Part shown: piece after piece, positions 8,456 to 17,677 of the stretch
How the letters are laid out: every line of letters begins with the position of its first letter
Numbering within the stretch: position 1 is the first letter of the stretch
DNA from: Desulfobulbaceae bacterium
Lineage (GTDB): Bacteria; Desulfobacterota; Desulfobulbia; Desulfobulbales; Desulfocapsaceae
DNA: 47,609 nucleotides
Reading direction: 5' to 3'
Assembly: GCA_020049575.1 (NCBI GenBank)
Contig: JAIFKM010000008.1
Span: forward strand, 1-47,609
Program-made: the position numbers and the translations under genes
The notes under the pieces: model-generated
Seen by the model: the letters and a program-made list of their open reading frames with translations, nothing else
Database searches by the model: none
Told to the model about the DNA's origin: nothing

Positions 8456-11374
8456 ATGACATTTACTGCTGGAAACACCTACTCGGGCTTTACCCTGAAA
8501 AAACATTTTTTTATCGATGAAATAAGCTCGGATGTCTTCCTCTTCGAGCACGATATCCTTGGCTGTCCTTTGATGGCCATAAAAAACAAGGACACCAACA
8601 AGACATTTTCAATCGCTTTCAATACCGTGCCCACAGACTCAACCGGCGTTGCCCATATCCTAGAACACTCCGTCCTTATGGGCTCGAAGAAATATCCGGT
8701 CAAGGACGTCTTTGGCGAAATTCACAAGGGCGGGCTGATGACCTTCCTCAACGCCATGACCGGGTCGGACATCACCTATTATCCCTTCGCCACGCGCAAT
8801 CTGAAAGAATACTTCAATATCATGGACGTCTACTGTGACGTGGTGTTTAATCCGCTGCTCGATCGCAGCACTTTCGAGCAGGAGGGATGGCACTATCACA
8901 AGGAGGATGCCGCGGCAACCCTGCAATACCAAGGTGTTGTCTACAATGAGATGAAAGGGGCCTTTTCCGACCCGATCCGCCTGATCTTTTTCCACATCTT
9001 CGCCGGCCTGATGCCGGGCTCAACCTACGCCCACGAATCCGGCGGCGACCCGAAAAATATTCCCGATCTCAGCTATGAGGAATTCTGTGACTTCCACAGC
9101 CGTCACTATCATCCGTCCAACGCCATGCTCTTTCTCTACGGGGACGCCCCGCTGGCAGAGGAACTGCACTATCTGCAGGATAAGTTCCTGGCGGCCTTCC
9201 CCAGCCCTGGGTCGTGCTGTTCGATTGTCGAAGGAGAAAAAGTCACAGCACCAGTACATATTACTGACACCTATGCCGTAGATTCCCCCGAGACCACTGA
9301 AAAAACTTTCCTGGCAGTCGGGACGACAATCGGCTCGGTAACCGAGAGAGAGCAAAACGCCGCATTCCAGATCATCGCCAATATCCTGTTCAACTCTGAT
9401 GGTTCACCCCTGAAGAATGCCATCGTCTCAAGCGGACTGTGCAAAGATTTCGGTGGATTCTTCTTGTCATCCTCCTGCACGAAAACCTTCATGATCACCT
9501 ATGTTGTGGGCAGTGAAGCGGAGTACAAGGAAAAGTTTCTCGACCTCTATACCAAGACCCTCACCGAAATGGTTGAAAAAGGCCTGGACCACGATCTGGT
9601 GCTCTCCGAGTTGAACAAATTCGAGTTCAGCTACCGAGAAGAATCGAGCAAATCCCAGAGAGGTCTGGACCTTATCGGCAAGGCGATGACCGCCCTGAAA
9701 TACAGCATGGACCCGTTCGAAAGTTTGATGGCCGAAGAACTCATCGCCTCACTCAGGCACAAAGCCCTGAACGAACAGTATTTCGAGCAGTTGATCCGCG
9801 AATACCTGCTTGAGAACAGTTCAACCGCCACCATCACGCTTATTCCCGATCCGGGCAAACTCGCCCGTACCAGGGAGAGCGAAGAAGAGCGCCTCCGCCA
9901 GTATGCAAAGACACTTACTCCGAGCGAAGACCAGCGACTCATTGAACGGACTCAGGAGTTGATGAAGATGCAGCAGGCCCCCAATGATGTGCAGACTCTC
10001 GCGCTGCTGCCCCAGTTGTCACTCGTTGATCTCTCATCGGATATCGATTTTCATTCGGTCAAACCGACACAGATGTTCGGCCAGGAGGTGCTTGTCAGCG
10101 AACTCGACACCAACCACATCTCCTATATTGACATCGGCCTGGACTTCTCCTGCCTCCCGGCGGACCTGCTGCCCTGGCTTGATCTCTTCGGCACCATAGT
10201 CACCGAGATAGGCACAAGCCGGCTCGACTACATGCATTTTGCCAAGGAGATCGCCACCTGTACCGGCGGTTTTTCCCATTCTCTGACAACTTACAGCAAG
10301 AGAGCCGAACCCGACACCGTCCGCCCGGTGCTCTGGTTGCATCTTAAATGCCTGCCGGAATACCTCGAAAGAAGTTTGCAACTGGTTTCCGAAGTTCTGT
10401 CCGATGTCTCCTTTGCAGACCGGACACGCATCCGGGAAATCGTCGGCAGGGAATTTGCCTGGGCGGAGCACTCGGCCCAGAGCGAGGGCTACAACCTGCC
10501 CGCAGCCCGTGTATTTGCCCATCTGAGCCTGGCTGGCCGCTATACCGAGATGTTCAACGGCTCGACGGCCTACCTGGCGGCGAAGAAACTTGCATTGAAC
10601 TACAGCGAGATGGAAGAATCATTCCTCGCCGGTCTTCAAAAAATGGCAAACCTGCTGTTTAACCGCAACAATCTGCTTATCGCCGTCACCACCGATCGCA
10701 AAGAGCTCGACAAAGTTGCCGATCTTGGCCACCTCATCCCGCAGGCCCTGGCTGCAGAGCCGATCAGCACGTGCAGCCTACCGCCATTGCCACTTTCCGA
10801 CCATGAGGCCTTCATCACCTCGGCAGAGGTCGTCTTCGCCGTTCAGGGCGGCAGTCTGTTAAAAGACGGTGAGGGTTACAACGGCCATTTCGAGGTGCTC
10901 AAGACATTTTTGTCCCGGGATTATCTCTGGAATACCGTACGCCAGATGGGAGGCGCCTACGGCTGCTTCATCCAGTTCAGCCAGATAAGCGGCAATATTG
11001 CCTACATCAGCTATCGCGACCCCCAGGTACGCAGAACCTATGAGGCCTATGCGGCCATCCCCGAATTGATCGCCAAACTCGATCTGCCGGATTCTATTAT
11101 GGAGCAGCTCATTATCGGCACATACGGGAGTTTCAATCCGCACCAGAGTCCCGCATCCCGGGCTGCCACCGCCAGGAACGAATACCTCAGCGGTATCGAT
11201 ACTGCCTTTAAGCGCAAGAGACTGGCGGAGATCACCGCCACCACCTTATCCGAACTGCGATCCTTCGCTCCCGCCTTTGCCGAAATGCAGGCTGCAAGTT
11301 ATCGGGCAATCATCGGCAACAGAGTGAAAATTGAAACCGATGGCGATCTCTTCCAATCTTTTATCGAGCTTTGA
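8456..11374 (+). CDS. PreP/Cym1-type M16C zinc metallopeptidase
   Basis: A 972-residue insulinase-superfamily protease, the usual size for presequence-protease (PreP) proteins that cut peptides inside a closed chamber. The inverted zinc motif HILEH is at 67-71 and the third ligand is probably E165 in NEMKG. The protein has the N-terminal catalytic half, a central M16C-associated region (about 450-700) and an inactive C-terminal half. No signal peptide is seen, so it is probably cytosolic. AGGATAG lies upstream of the ATG. The stop is one base from the next start, so the methyltransferase gene is translationally coupled. The likely role is degradation of peptides left by other proteases. Confidence 0.9.
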   Translation: MTFTAGNTYSGFTLKKHFFIDEISSDVFLFEHDILGCPLMAIKNKDTNKTFSIAFNTVPTDSTGVAHILEHSVLMGSKKYPVKDVFGEIHKGGLMTFLNAMTGSDITYYPFATRNLKEYFNIMDVYCDVVFNPLLDRSTFEQEGWHYHKEDAAATLQYQGVVYNEMKGAFSDPIRLIFFHIFAGLMPGSTYAHESGGDPKNIPDLSYEEFCDFHSRHYHPSNAMLFLYGDAPLAEELHYLQDKFLAAFPSPGSCCSIVEGEKVTAPVHITDTYAVDSPETTEKTFLAVGTTIGSVTEREQNAAFQIIANILFNSDGSPLKNAIVSSGLCKDFGGFFLSSSCTKTFMITYVVGSEAEYKEKFLDLYTKTLTEMVEKGLDHDLVLSELNKFEFSYREESSKSQRGLDLIGKAMTALKYSMDPFESLMAEELIASLRHKALNEQYFEQLIREYLLENSSTATITLIPDPGKLARTRESEEERLRQYAKTLTPSEDQRLIERTQELMKMQQAPNDVQTLALLPQLSLVDLSSDIDFHSVKPTQMFGQEVLVSELDTNHISYIDIGLDFSCLPADLLPWLDLFGTIVTEIGTSRLDYMHFAKEIATCTGGFSHSLTTYSKRAEPDTVRPVLWLHLKCLPEYLERSLQLVSEVLSDVSFADRTRIREIVGREFAWAEHSAQSEGYNLPAARVFAHLSLAGRYTEMFNGSTAYLAAKKLALNYSEMEESFLAGLQKMANLLFNRNNLLIAVTTDRKELDKVADLGHLIPQALAAEPISTCSLPPLPLSDHEAFITSAEVVFAVQGGSLLKDGEGYNGHFEVLKTFLSRDYLWNTVRQMGGAYGCFIQFSQISGNIAYISYRDPQVRRTYEAYAAIPELIAKLDLPDSIMEQLIIGTYGSFNPHQSPASRAATARNEYLSGIDTAFKRKRLAEITATTLSELRSFAPAFAEMQAASYRAIIGNRVKIETDGDLFQSFIEL

Positions 11375-11375
11375 T

Positions 11376-12002
11376 ATGACAGAAAACAGATTTGACAGGG
11401 CCGCTGGCAACTGGGATCAAGAAAAACGTCGCATTGAGCTGGCCGATGCCATTGCAGCCGGCATAGCCCGATTACCGCTGCACACAGGTATGCAGGCCAT
11501 GGAATACGGTTGCGGTACTGGTCTCGTCGGCCTGAAACTCGCACCGAGTCTCGGTTCACTCGTTGCCGCCGACTCTTCCGCTGGAATGCTGGAGATTCTC
11601 CGAAACAAGATCAGTGAACAGGGCATCACGAATGTCTCTCCTCATCTTCTCGACCTGCATCAGGATGACTTCAACAGGGAATTTGACTTGATCTTCTCGG
11701 CCATGACCCTCCATCACCTCGAAAATGTCCAGGCAGTTCTGGCAAAATTATGTGCCTGTCTGAAACCGGGTAGCATCCTTGCCCTCGCCGACCTCGATGA
11801 AGAAGACGGTTCTTTTCACAAAGACAATCCCGATGGGGTCATGCACCATGGCTTTAATCGACAGAAATTGGCCAGGGATCTTGAGATGCTCGGCCTTTTG
11901 GCTATCGAGACATCTACCGTCCACACTATCCGTCGACCAGGCAGTCATGGCAGTGAAAGATCGTTTCCTGTTTTCCTTATGACTGCTGAAAAAAAATCAT
12001 AA
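11376..12002 (+). CDS. Class I SAM-dependent methyltransferase
   Basis: A 208-residue methyltransferase of the UbiE/Methyltransf_11 type. Motif I is MEYGCGTGLVGLKLA, followed by an acidic residue at the end of strand 2 (VAADSSAGML) and the post-motif AMTLHHLENV. The ORF track extends it to 11331, but those codons overlap the protease gene. The ATG at 11376, one base after the protease stop, is the sensible start and implies coupling. The substrate cannot be told from sequence. The last part, with several His residues and a glycine/serine-rich stretch (RRPGSHGSE), is typical of small-molecule methyltransferases. Confidence 0.85.
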   Translation: MTENRFDRAAGNWDQEKRRIELADAIAAGIARLPLHTGMQAMEYGCGTGLVGLKLAPSLGSLVAADSSAGMLEILRNKISEQGITNVSPHLLDLHQDDFNREFDLIFSAMTLHHLENVQAVLAKLCACLKPGSILALADLDEEDGSFHKDNPDGVMHHGFNRQKLARDLEMLGLLAIETSTVHTIRRPGSHGSERSFPVFLMTAEKKS

Positions 12003-12095
12003 GACAATCCCCTGGCTGAGAGCGGACCGCCTGACTGACGGGCCCGCTGCCAGCCAGGAATTTTCCAAAACCCACTTCAACCGAAGGAGAACAGT

Positions 12096-12788
12096 ATGCA
12101 ATACTCTTCTGAAATACTGGAGATGTGCAGGGTTGCGCAGGGGACCAACCATGGTCCGGCGCCAATCCCTCAGGAAGGCACATGGACCAAAGCCAGAGAG
12201 ATCAGTGACATCAACGGACTCACCCACGGCGTCGGCTGGTGCGCTCCGCAGCAGGGAGCCTGTAAACTCACACTCAATATCAAGAAGGGTATTATTGAGG
12301 AAGCCTTGGTCGAAACTCTCGGCTGTACCGGCATGACCCACTCGGCTGCCATGGCCTCGGAGATTCTTACCGGCAAAACTATCCTTGAGGCTCTCAACAC
12401 TGATTTGGTCTGCGATGCCATCAACGTGGCGATGCGCGAGCTTTTTCTGCAGATCGTCTATGGTCGAAGTCAATCGGCATTCTCCGAGGGCGGCCTGCCA
12501 ATCGGCGCGGGGCTTGAGGATCTCGGCAAGGGCCTGCGCTCGGTCTGCGGCACCATGTACGGTACCAAAGCCAAGGGCCCGCGCTATCTGGAAATGGCGG
12601 AGGGGTATGTCAAAGAAATCGCGCTCGACGCCAACGATGAAATCATTGGCTACTCCTTCGTCAATCTCGGCCGGATGATGGATGCCATCAAGAAGGGCGT
12701 CGATCCCGCCGAAGCATTGCAGGGTGCATCAGGAACCTATGGCCGTTTCAAGGAAGCCGTGAAAACCATCGACCCGCGACATGAATAA
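12096..12788 (+). CDS. NifU/IscU-like iron-sulfur scaffold protein paired with GGGtGRT protein
   Basis: A 230-residue protein related to the NifU N-terminal (IscU-type) scaffold domain but longer than classical IscU. Cysteines likely to bind a cluster or metal are C49, C56, C77 (LGCTGMTH), C106 and C151 (SVCGTMYG). AAGGAG lies at ideal spacing before the ATG. The next gene starts 11 bp after the stop and encodes a GGGtGRT protein, an association known from many anaerobes where the pair is annotated but its function is not established. A role in cluster assembly or sulfur transfer is inferred from the scaffold fold. No cysteine desulfurase gene is adjacent. Confidence 0.8.
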   Translation: MQYSSEILEMCRVAQGTNHGPAPIPQEGTWTKAREISDINGLTHGVGWCAPQQGACKLTLNIKKGIIEEALVETLGCTGMTHSAAMASEILTGKTILEALNTDLVCDAINVAMRELFLQIVYGRSQSAFSEGGLPIGAGLEDLGKGLRSVCGTMYGTKAKGPRYLEMAEGYVKEIALDANDEIIGYSFVNLGRMMDAIKKGVDPAEALQGASGTYGRFKEAVKTIDPRHE

Positions 12789-12799
12789 GGAGAATCACC

Positions 12800-13795
12800 A
12801 TGGCACTGTTTGAAAGCTACGACAGGCGGATCGGCCAGATTACCCCGGTCCTGAAGAAATACGGCATGCAGACCCTGGAAGAAGCCAGGGATCTCTGTCT
12901 CGCCAAGGGCGTCGATGTGGCCGCCATCGTCAAGGGAATCCAACCAATCTGCTTTGAGAACGCCTGCTGGGCCTATACCCTCGGAGCGGCTATCGCCATC
13001 AAAAAAGGCGAGAAAAAAGCAGCGGATATCGCTGCCACTCTGGGCGAAGGCCTGCAGGCCTTCTGCATTCCCGGTTCGGTCGCAGACGACCGCAAGGTCG
13101 GCATCGGCCACGGCAACCTTGCCTCGATGCTCTTAAAAGAAGGAACACAATGCTTTGCTTTTATCGCTGGCCATGAATCCTTCGCTGCAGCGGAAGGGGC
13201 GATAGGCATAGCCCGCTCGGCAAACAAGGTGCGTCAATCACCTCTACGGGTCATTCTCAACGGTCTTGGCAAAGACGCTGCCAAGATCATCTCGAGGATC
13301 AACGGTTTCACTTATGTCCAGACCCAATTCGATTATGCATCCGGTGAATTGCAGGTTGTCAATGAAACCCCCTACTCAAACGGGGAGCGGTCCAAGGTCC
13401 GTTGTTTTGGTGCTGACGATGTCCGAGAGGGTGTGGCCATCAATCACCTCGAAGGAGTCGATGTATCTATCACCGGTAATTCTACCAACCCCACCCGCTT
13501 CCAGCATCCGGTCGCTGGGACCTATAAGAAAGAATGCATCCAGCAGGGCAAGAAATACTTTTCTGTTGCCTCCGGCGGCGGTACCGGTCGCACCCTGCAT
13601 CCGGACAATATGGCCGCCGGCCCCGCCTCATACGGCATGACCGACACCATGGGCCGTATGCACTCGGATGCCCAGTTTGCGGGATCTTCGTCAGTGCCGG
13701 CTCACGTAGAGATGATGGGGCTAATCGGCATGGGCAACAATCCGATGGTCGGTGCTTCTGTGTCAGTGGCTGTCGCTTTAGAACAGGCCGGATAG
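12800..13795 (+). CDS. GGGtGRT protein
   Basis: A 331-residue protein of the family named after its signature GGGTGRT, seen here at 259-265 (ASGGGTGRTLHPDN). Other conserved stretches are RSKVRCFGADD and the glycine-rich C-terminus MGLIGMGNNPMVGAS. It is probably cytosolic, since no signal peptide or membrane segment is present. AAGGAG precedes the ATG by a normal distance, and the upstream NifU-like gene ends 11 bp before, so the two are co-transcribed. The glycine-rich motif could bind a phosphate or nucleotide, but that is inference. A rho-independent terminator follows, closing a two-gene unit. Confidence 0.85.
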   Translation: MALFESYDRRIGQITPVLKKYGMQTLEEARDLCLAKGVDVAAIVKGIQPICFENACWAYTLGAAIAIKKGEKKAADIAATLGEGLQAFCIPGSVADDRKVGIGHGNLASMLLKEGTQCFAFIAGHESFAAAEGAIGIARSANKVRQSPLRVILNGLGKDAAKIISRINGFTYVQTQFDYASGELQVVNETPYSNGERSKVRCFGADDVREGVAINHLEGVDVSITGNSTNPTRFQHPVAGTYKKECIQQGKKYFSVASGGGTGRTLHPDNMAAGPASYGMTDTMGRMHSDAQFAGSSSVPAHVEMMGLIGMGNNPMVGASVSVAVALEQAG

Positions 13796-13817
13796 TTTTC
13801 CACGGCTTATCAACAGA

Positions 13818-13853
13818 AAAGGCAGGTTTTCGACTCGGAGAACCTGCCTTTTT
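13818..13853 (+). terminator. Intrinsic terminator after the GGGtGRT gene
   Basis: AAAGGCAGGTT and AACCTGCCTTT form an 11-bp stem around a 12-nt loop, ending in TTTTT. It begins 23 bp after the stop of the GGGtGRT gene and closes that transcription unit. Confidence 0.85.
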
Positions 13854-14122
13854 CCGTTTGCATGGCAGGGACTTTCATGTGGAATTGACGTCTACCCTGA
13901 CCTGGTACACTGAGGCGGCTAAATTCGGATCGTGGCTGTTGCCTGCCAGTTGACAACCGCTACCCCTTGGGCGTATGTTGTATATGTTCAAAAGGGAGGT
14001 AAAGGGATAAAGGGCCTGGTGACCGCTGTCTCTGCTGCCCTGATCTGCTGATTCTGTCTTGTGCTGTGCAACAGAAAACCCGAGAGCACCATGCATGCCC
14101 CTGAGGGCTAAGAGGAGAAGAA
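13854..14122 (+). other. Intergenic region upstream of the DsrE-like gene
   Basis: This stretch holds no gene. The best promoter candidate is TTGACA at 13950-13955, an 18-bp spacer and TATGTT at 13974-13979, which would give a leader of about 135 nt. The ORFs marked on either strand here lack ribosome sites and recognisable domains. Confidence 0.45.
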
Positions 14123-14473
14123 ATGGAAAAATTTTTGTTTGTCCTGCGAGAGAATAACAACGAGAAAGCCACGCGCTGTTTCCAGTTTGCCAAAATTGCC
14201 CACGGCAAAGGTCATCAAGTGAACATTTTCCTCATTGACAGTGCCGTCGACTGGGCCATGAAAGATCGAGACGGCAGTCAAAAAACTGTGACCGGTGATT
14301 GCCCGGCTGATTACCTGCCATATCTGGTGGAGAATGAAGTGCCGGTGGGTGTCTGCACTCCCTGCGCCAAGAACAGGAACCTCGACGAAGCAGGTTTTCA
14401 CACCAATATGGTGCTGGACGGTGGCCCTCATCTCATTGATATGGCAGCAGAATCGAAAATCTTCAACTTTTAA
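14123..14473 (+). CDS. DsrE/DsrF-like sulfur-relay family protein
   Basis: A 116-residue DsrE-fold protein, the family of small sulfur carriers and sulfurtransfer partners that includes DsrE, TusD and YchN. The N-terminus MEKFLFVLRENNNEKATRCF is the typical first strand and loop, and GVCTPCAKNR (C78, C81) sits where the family places its active cysteine. AAGAGGAG precedes the ATG. The gene stands alone, with its own upstream region and a hairpin after it. Single DsrE-like proteins with a CTPC motif are common in sulfate reducers. The sulfur donor and acceptor are unknown. Confidence 0.85.
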   Translation: MEKFLFVLRENNNEKATRCFQFAKIAHGKGHQVNIFLIDSAVDWAMKDRDGSQKTVTGDCPADYLPYLVENEVPVGVCTPCAKNRNLDEAGFHTNMVLDGGPHLIDMAAESKIFNF

Positions 14474-14499
14474 AGAGGGCTGTGACGGAGTGAACGTCA

Positions 14500-14529
14500 C
14501 CCTGGCCTCCGATACCCCAGAGGCCAGGG
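14500..14529. terminator. Hairpin between convergent genes
   Basis: CCCTGGCCTC and GAGGCCAGGG form a perfect 10-bp stem with a 10-nt loop between the DsrE-like gene and the convergent kinase gene. There is no U-tract on the plus side, so termination is probable from position but not certain. Confidence 0.5.
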
Positions 14530-14530
14530 A

Positions 14531-16009
14531 TCATGACCGTGAATGCGGGAGAAAGACGGTGAAGGCTGTGCCCTGCCCTATCTTGCTTTCCACCTTGATA
14601 CTGCCGTGATGGGCATTGACGATGCTTTTGACAATGGCTAGACCCAGGCCGGTACCATGTATTTGACGGGTATTGCTGTCTTTCACCCGATAGAATCGGG
14701 TGAATATTTCTTCCAGATCCTCTTCCGGGATACCGAATCCGGTGTCCCGGACCGTTATGGCGACATAGTCATTCTCAACGCCCGCAGAAAGAGAAATACG
14801 GCTGTTCGGCGGCGAATATTTGATTGCATTGGTAATCAGGTTGGTAAAAACTTCTTCCATTCCCTGGGGATTCGCAAGAATTGCCGGAAGGACAGGCAAT
14901 TTCTCAAGAGACAGGTCTATATTTCTGGCATTCGCCGCAGCCTTGTGAAAGGCAATCTGTTCTTCAAGGAATGCCGGAATCTCGATAGACTCTTTTTCGT
15001 TAGCCACGAGACCGGCTTCAATACGCGCCAGATCGAGAAGTTCTGAAACCATCGAGGTCAAATTTTGGATTTTACCGGAGGCCCGTTCGAGGATCTCACG
15101 CTGCTTATCGGTGACTTCACCGGCAAGACCATCGAGGATGACCTTCATCTGCATAAGCAGCGAGTTCATCGGGCTGCGGATCTCGTGGGAGACCATCGAG
15201 ACAAAATCCGATTTCATCCGGTCGATTTTCTTCACAGCTGTTACATCATGGAGGACAGTGATAGTCCCGAGATTCAGGCCTGTTCTACCGCGAAACGGGG
15301 CACAGCGTGCACTCAGTATCCTCTCGCTTTGACCATCCTTACCTCCGGAAACCAACTCCTGGACAATTTCGGTGAAAGTATCAGGGGGCATGGCAAGGGC
15401 CTGATCAATCATCCGGACGAGTGTCTCATTCTGAAAAACATCCTCCACCCTGCTCCCCAGAACATTTTCCCCGTAGCGATCAAGCATCTGCAGGAATGCA
15501 GGATTGGCCAGGACAATCCGCTTTTCCTTGTCCGTGGTCAAAACCCCGTCCATCAAACGGTTAACCATCACCCTGAGCCGGGATTTGCTATCGCTAATAT
15601 CCTGCAGGGCCCGAGTATACTTGATCGACTTACTGACGACAGCCCGGAGTTGATCCGGTGTGAAGGGTTTGGGGATAAAATCAAAAGCCCCTTTCTTCAT
15701 GGCCTCGATCGAATGTTCCACCGTGGCATAGCCGGTGATGACAATAACCACCGTGTCAGGATGATGCTCACGGACCTGTAACAGGACATCGAAACCAGAA
15801 AGAACCGGCATCATCAGATCAGCAAGGACAATATCAAAATGCCTCTGCCGAATTTTTTCCAGGCCCTGTGCACCATCGGAGGCCAAGTCCACCTCGAAGC
15901 CCATCTCCTCAAGGACCATCCGGCAGGCGTCACGAATACGCGCCTCATCATCAACAACAAGGATGCGCGGTTTTTCCACCTCACCCGACATTTCAAGACT
16001 GTTCATCAT
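14531..16009 (-). CDS. Receiver-PAS-histidine kinase (hybrid sensor)
   Basis: A 492-residue cytoplasmic kinase. Its N-terminal receiver domain has VVDDEARIRDAC and phosphoacceptor D64 in LADLMMPV, and is followed by a PAS domain (about 145-250), a HisKA domain with SHEIRSPMNS, and a HATPase domain (NLITNAIKYS, DTGFGIPEED, HGTGLGLAIVK). An N-terminal receiver suggests that it is itself the target of another kinase, probably the one encoded 9 bp upstream. GGAGG lies just before two consecutive ATGs; the second (16006) has the better spacing, so the true start may be one codon later. It is the last gene of a signalling group at the end of the MetF/Hdr block. Confidence 0.9.
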   Translation of the reverse strand: MMNSLEMSGEVEKPRILVVDDEARIRDACRMVLEEMGFEVDLASDGAQGLEKIRQRHFDIVLADLMMPVLSGFDVLLQVREHHPDTVVIVITGYATVEHSIEAMKKGAFDFIPKPFTPDQLRAVVSKSIKYTRALQDISDSKSRLRVMVNRLMDGVLTTDKEKRIVLANPAFLQMLDRYGENVLGSRVEDVFQNETLVRMIDQALAMPPDTFTEIVQELVSGGKDGQSERILSARCAPFRGRTGLNLGTITVLHDVTAVKKIDRMKSDFVSMVSHEIRSPMNSLLMQMKVILDGLAGEVTDKQREILERASGKIQNLTSMVSELLDLARIEAGLVANEKESIEIPAFLEEQIAFHKAAANARNIDLSLEKLPVLPAILANPQGMEEVFTNLITNAIKYSPPNSRISLSAGVENDYVAITVRDTGFGIPEEDLEEIFTRFYRVKDSNTRQIHGTGLGLAIVKSIVNAHHGSIKVESKIGQGTAFTVFLPHSRS

Positions 16010-16018
16010 ATCCTCCGA

Positions 16019-17545
16019 CTAGCCGATCGAATCAAACATCATTATTTCCGACATGGCCACCACCGGTAGCTCAAGGACAAACGTCGTCCCCTGTGGGCCA
16101 GTTGTCTTCACAAAGATTCGCCCATGGTTTTCTTCCATCATGCCATAGGCCATGCTTAAGCCGAGGCCAGTTCCCTTCCCCAGTTCTTTGGTCGAGAAAA
16201 ATGGATCAAATATTTTCGACATATTTTCATGAGATATGCCACCTCCGGTATCACTCACCTCAAGACAAGCCTTACCGCTCTTCTCATCCTCAAAGGTTTT
16301 CAGGGTCAGTGTCCCATGTCCATCCATGGCATCAATGGCGTTGATAATCAGGTTGATCACCACCTGGCAGAGCTGATTCTTATCCGCATTGACGAGTAAG
16401 GGAGATGCTGCCTTTTTCTCTATAACGTTGATATGCAGAAACAATTTCTGATCACGGATAAGCCGCAGACTTTGATCTATGACATCGTTTAATTGGAAGA
16501 ACTCCCTTTTGGGAATAGTCTGCCGGCTATAGGCCAGAAGGTTTTTGACAATCTCTTTGCAACGTTCGGTATCCTCAAGGATATATGTCAGATTCTTTTC
16601 AAGGGGATGATTCTTTTCCAGTTTTTCCCGCATGAGATTGGCATAGAGCAGGATACTAGTCAGAGGATTATTGATTTCGTGGGCTACACCTGCCGCCAAC
16701 CGGCCAAGAGATGCCAACTTCTCTGACTGGATGAGTTGGGCATGAGCGTCCTTGAGTTGCCGCTCAACCTCCTGCCTCTCACGCAGATCGTTGAAGATTC
16801 CTGCGGTCGCTGTCTCCATACCGTCTTCGTAGACAATTACAGCTGTCATCTCCACTGGAATTTCGGTCCCATCCTTATGGAGAATAGTGACCCTTGTAAT
16901 CGGCAATTTGCCTCTTCCACCGATGCTTTCATCCCGCAATTTTGCCATGATCTCGCGAGCGACGCCTGGAGGATAAAATCCTTCAATATTGACATTATCA
17001 GTATAAAAGGCGGCGTGTCCGAAAAGAACCTCGGCCGCCTTATTCATCATGATTATGCGTCCTCGCCGATCTGCAGCGATAATGGCGCTTACAGAACTCT
17101 GAACCACCCGATCAATGAGTTCCCGTACGCCGCTGTACATTTTTTCAAGGTTCTTAATGCGGGAAACATCTCTTATACTTTCAATGACATAATCAACCTC
17201 ACCGTCAACCCCGAGGATCGGCGAAAAGACCCGTTCCTCCCATCCCAGATCTCCATGCAAATCGGTGTATTTTAGCAGGACTGACTGACCCGTTCGATAT
17301 CTCAGAACCTTTGCCAACGGGCATTCGGCCTTGTTGTTGCAGGAAAATTTCTGGTTTGGAAAATACTTAAGATTGACGTTTTTACATGATCGGCCAATGA
17401 TCTGTTCTTCATCAACGCCTGCTTTTTCGAGGTATCGTTTATTTGCAGCGACAATGGTTTTATCAGGCAGCAGGATAACCGTTGGAAATGACATGGAATC
17501 AAATACCCGCAGACGCCAATCGATTTCCTTGTCAAATATTTCCAT
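16019..17545 (-). CDS. PAS-PAS sensor histidine kinase
   Basis: A 508-residue kinase without membrane segments. PAS1 (about 10-130) carries C54, C69 and C75 in the pattern GRSCK...SCNNKAECPL. PAS2 spans about 140-255. The HisKA motif is AGVAHEINNPLTSI, and the HATPase domain has NLIINAIDAM, DTGGGI and KGTGLGLSMAYG. The cysteine pattern of PAS1 resembles that of the sigma-54 activator at 27.3 kb, so both may sense redox state or bind a metal or cluster (inference). The ribosome site before the ATG at 17545 is weak. It lies between the ACT-like genes and the receiver-kinase gene on the same strand, and probably forms a phosphorelay with the latter. Confidence 0.9.
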   Translation of the reverse strand: MEIFDKEIDWRLRVFDSMSFPTVILLPDKTIVAANKRYLEKAGVDEEQIIGRSCKNVNLKYFPNQKFSCNNKAECPLAKVLRYRTGQSVLLKYTDLHGDLGWEERVFSPILGVDGEVDYVIESIRDVSRIKNLEKMYSGVRELIDRVVQSSVSAIIAADRRGRIIMMNKAAEVLFGHAAFYTDNVNIEGFYPPGVAREIMAKLRDESIGGRGKLPITRVTILHKDGTEIPVEMTAVIVYEDGMETATAGIFNDLRERQEVERQLKDAHAQLIQSEKLASLGRLAAGVAHEINNPLTSILLYANLMREKLEKNHPLEKNLTYILEDTERCKEIVKNLLAYSRQTIPKREFFQLNDVIDQSLRLIRDQKLFLHINVIEKKAASPLLVNADKNQLCQVVINLIINAIDAMDGHGTLTLKTFEDEKSGKACLEVSDTGGGISHENMSKIFDPFFSTKELGKGTGLGLSMAYGMMEENHGRIFVKTTGPQGTTFVLELPVVAMSEIMMFDSIG

Positions 17546-17677
17546 TTCCGTTACCCAAAAAAGATGATTTCAACACATGTTCCAGCGAAATGAACCTTAA
17601 AAACTGGTGCCACCCACTTGATAGTGTATTGCAGCAGTGTTCAGTGTCTCCCGTACGCCTTCCTGCAGGCTAGCCGA

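Noticed and set aside
17546-17677. Sigma-54 promoter before the PAS-PAS kinase gene (TGGCAC on the minus strand)
   Set aside because: The -24 half matches, but the bases at the -12 position read TTTAA with no GC at the required spacing.
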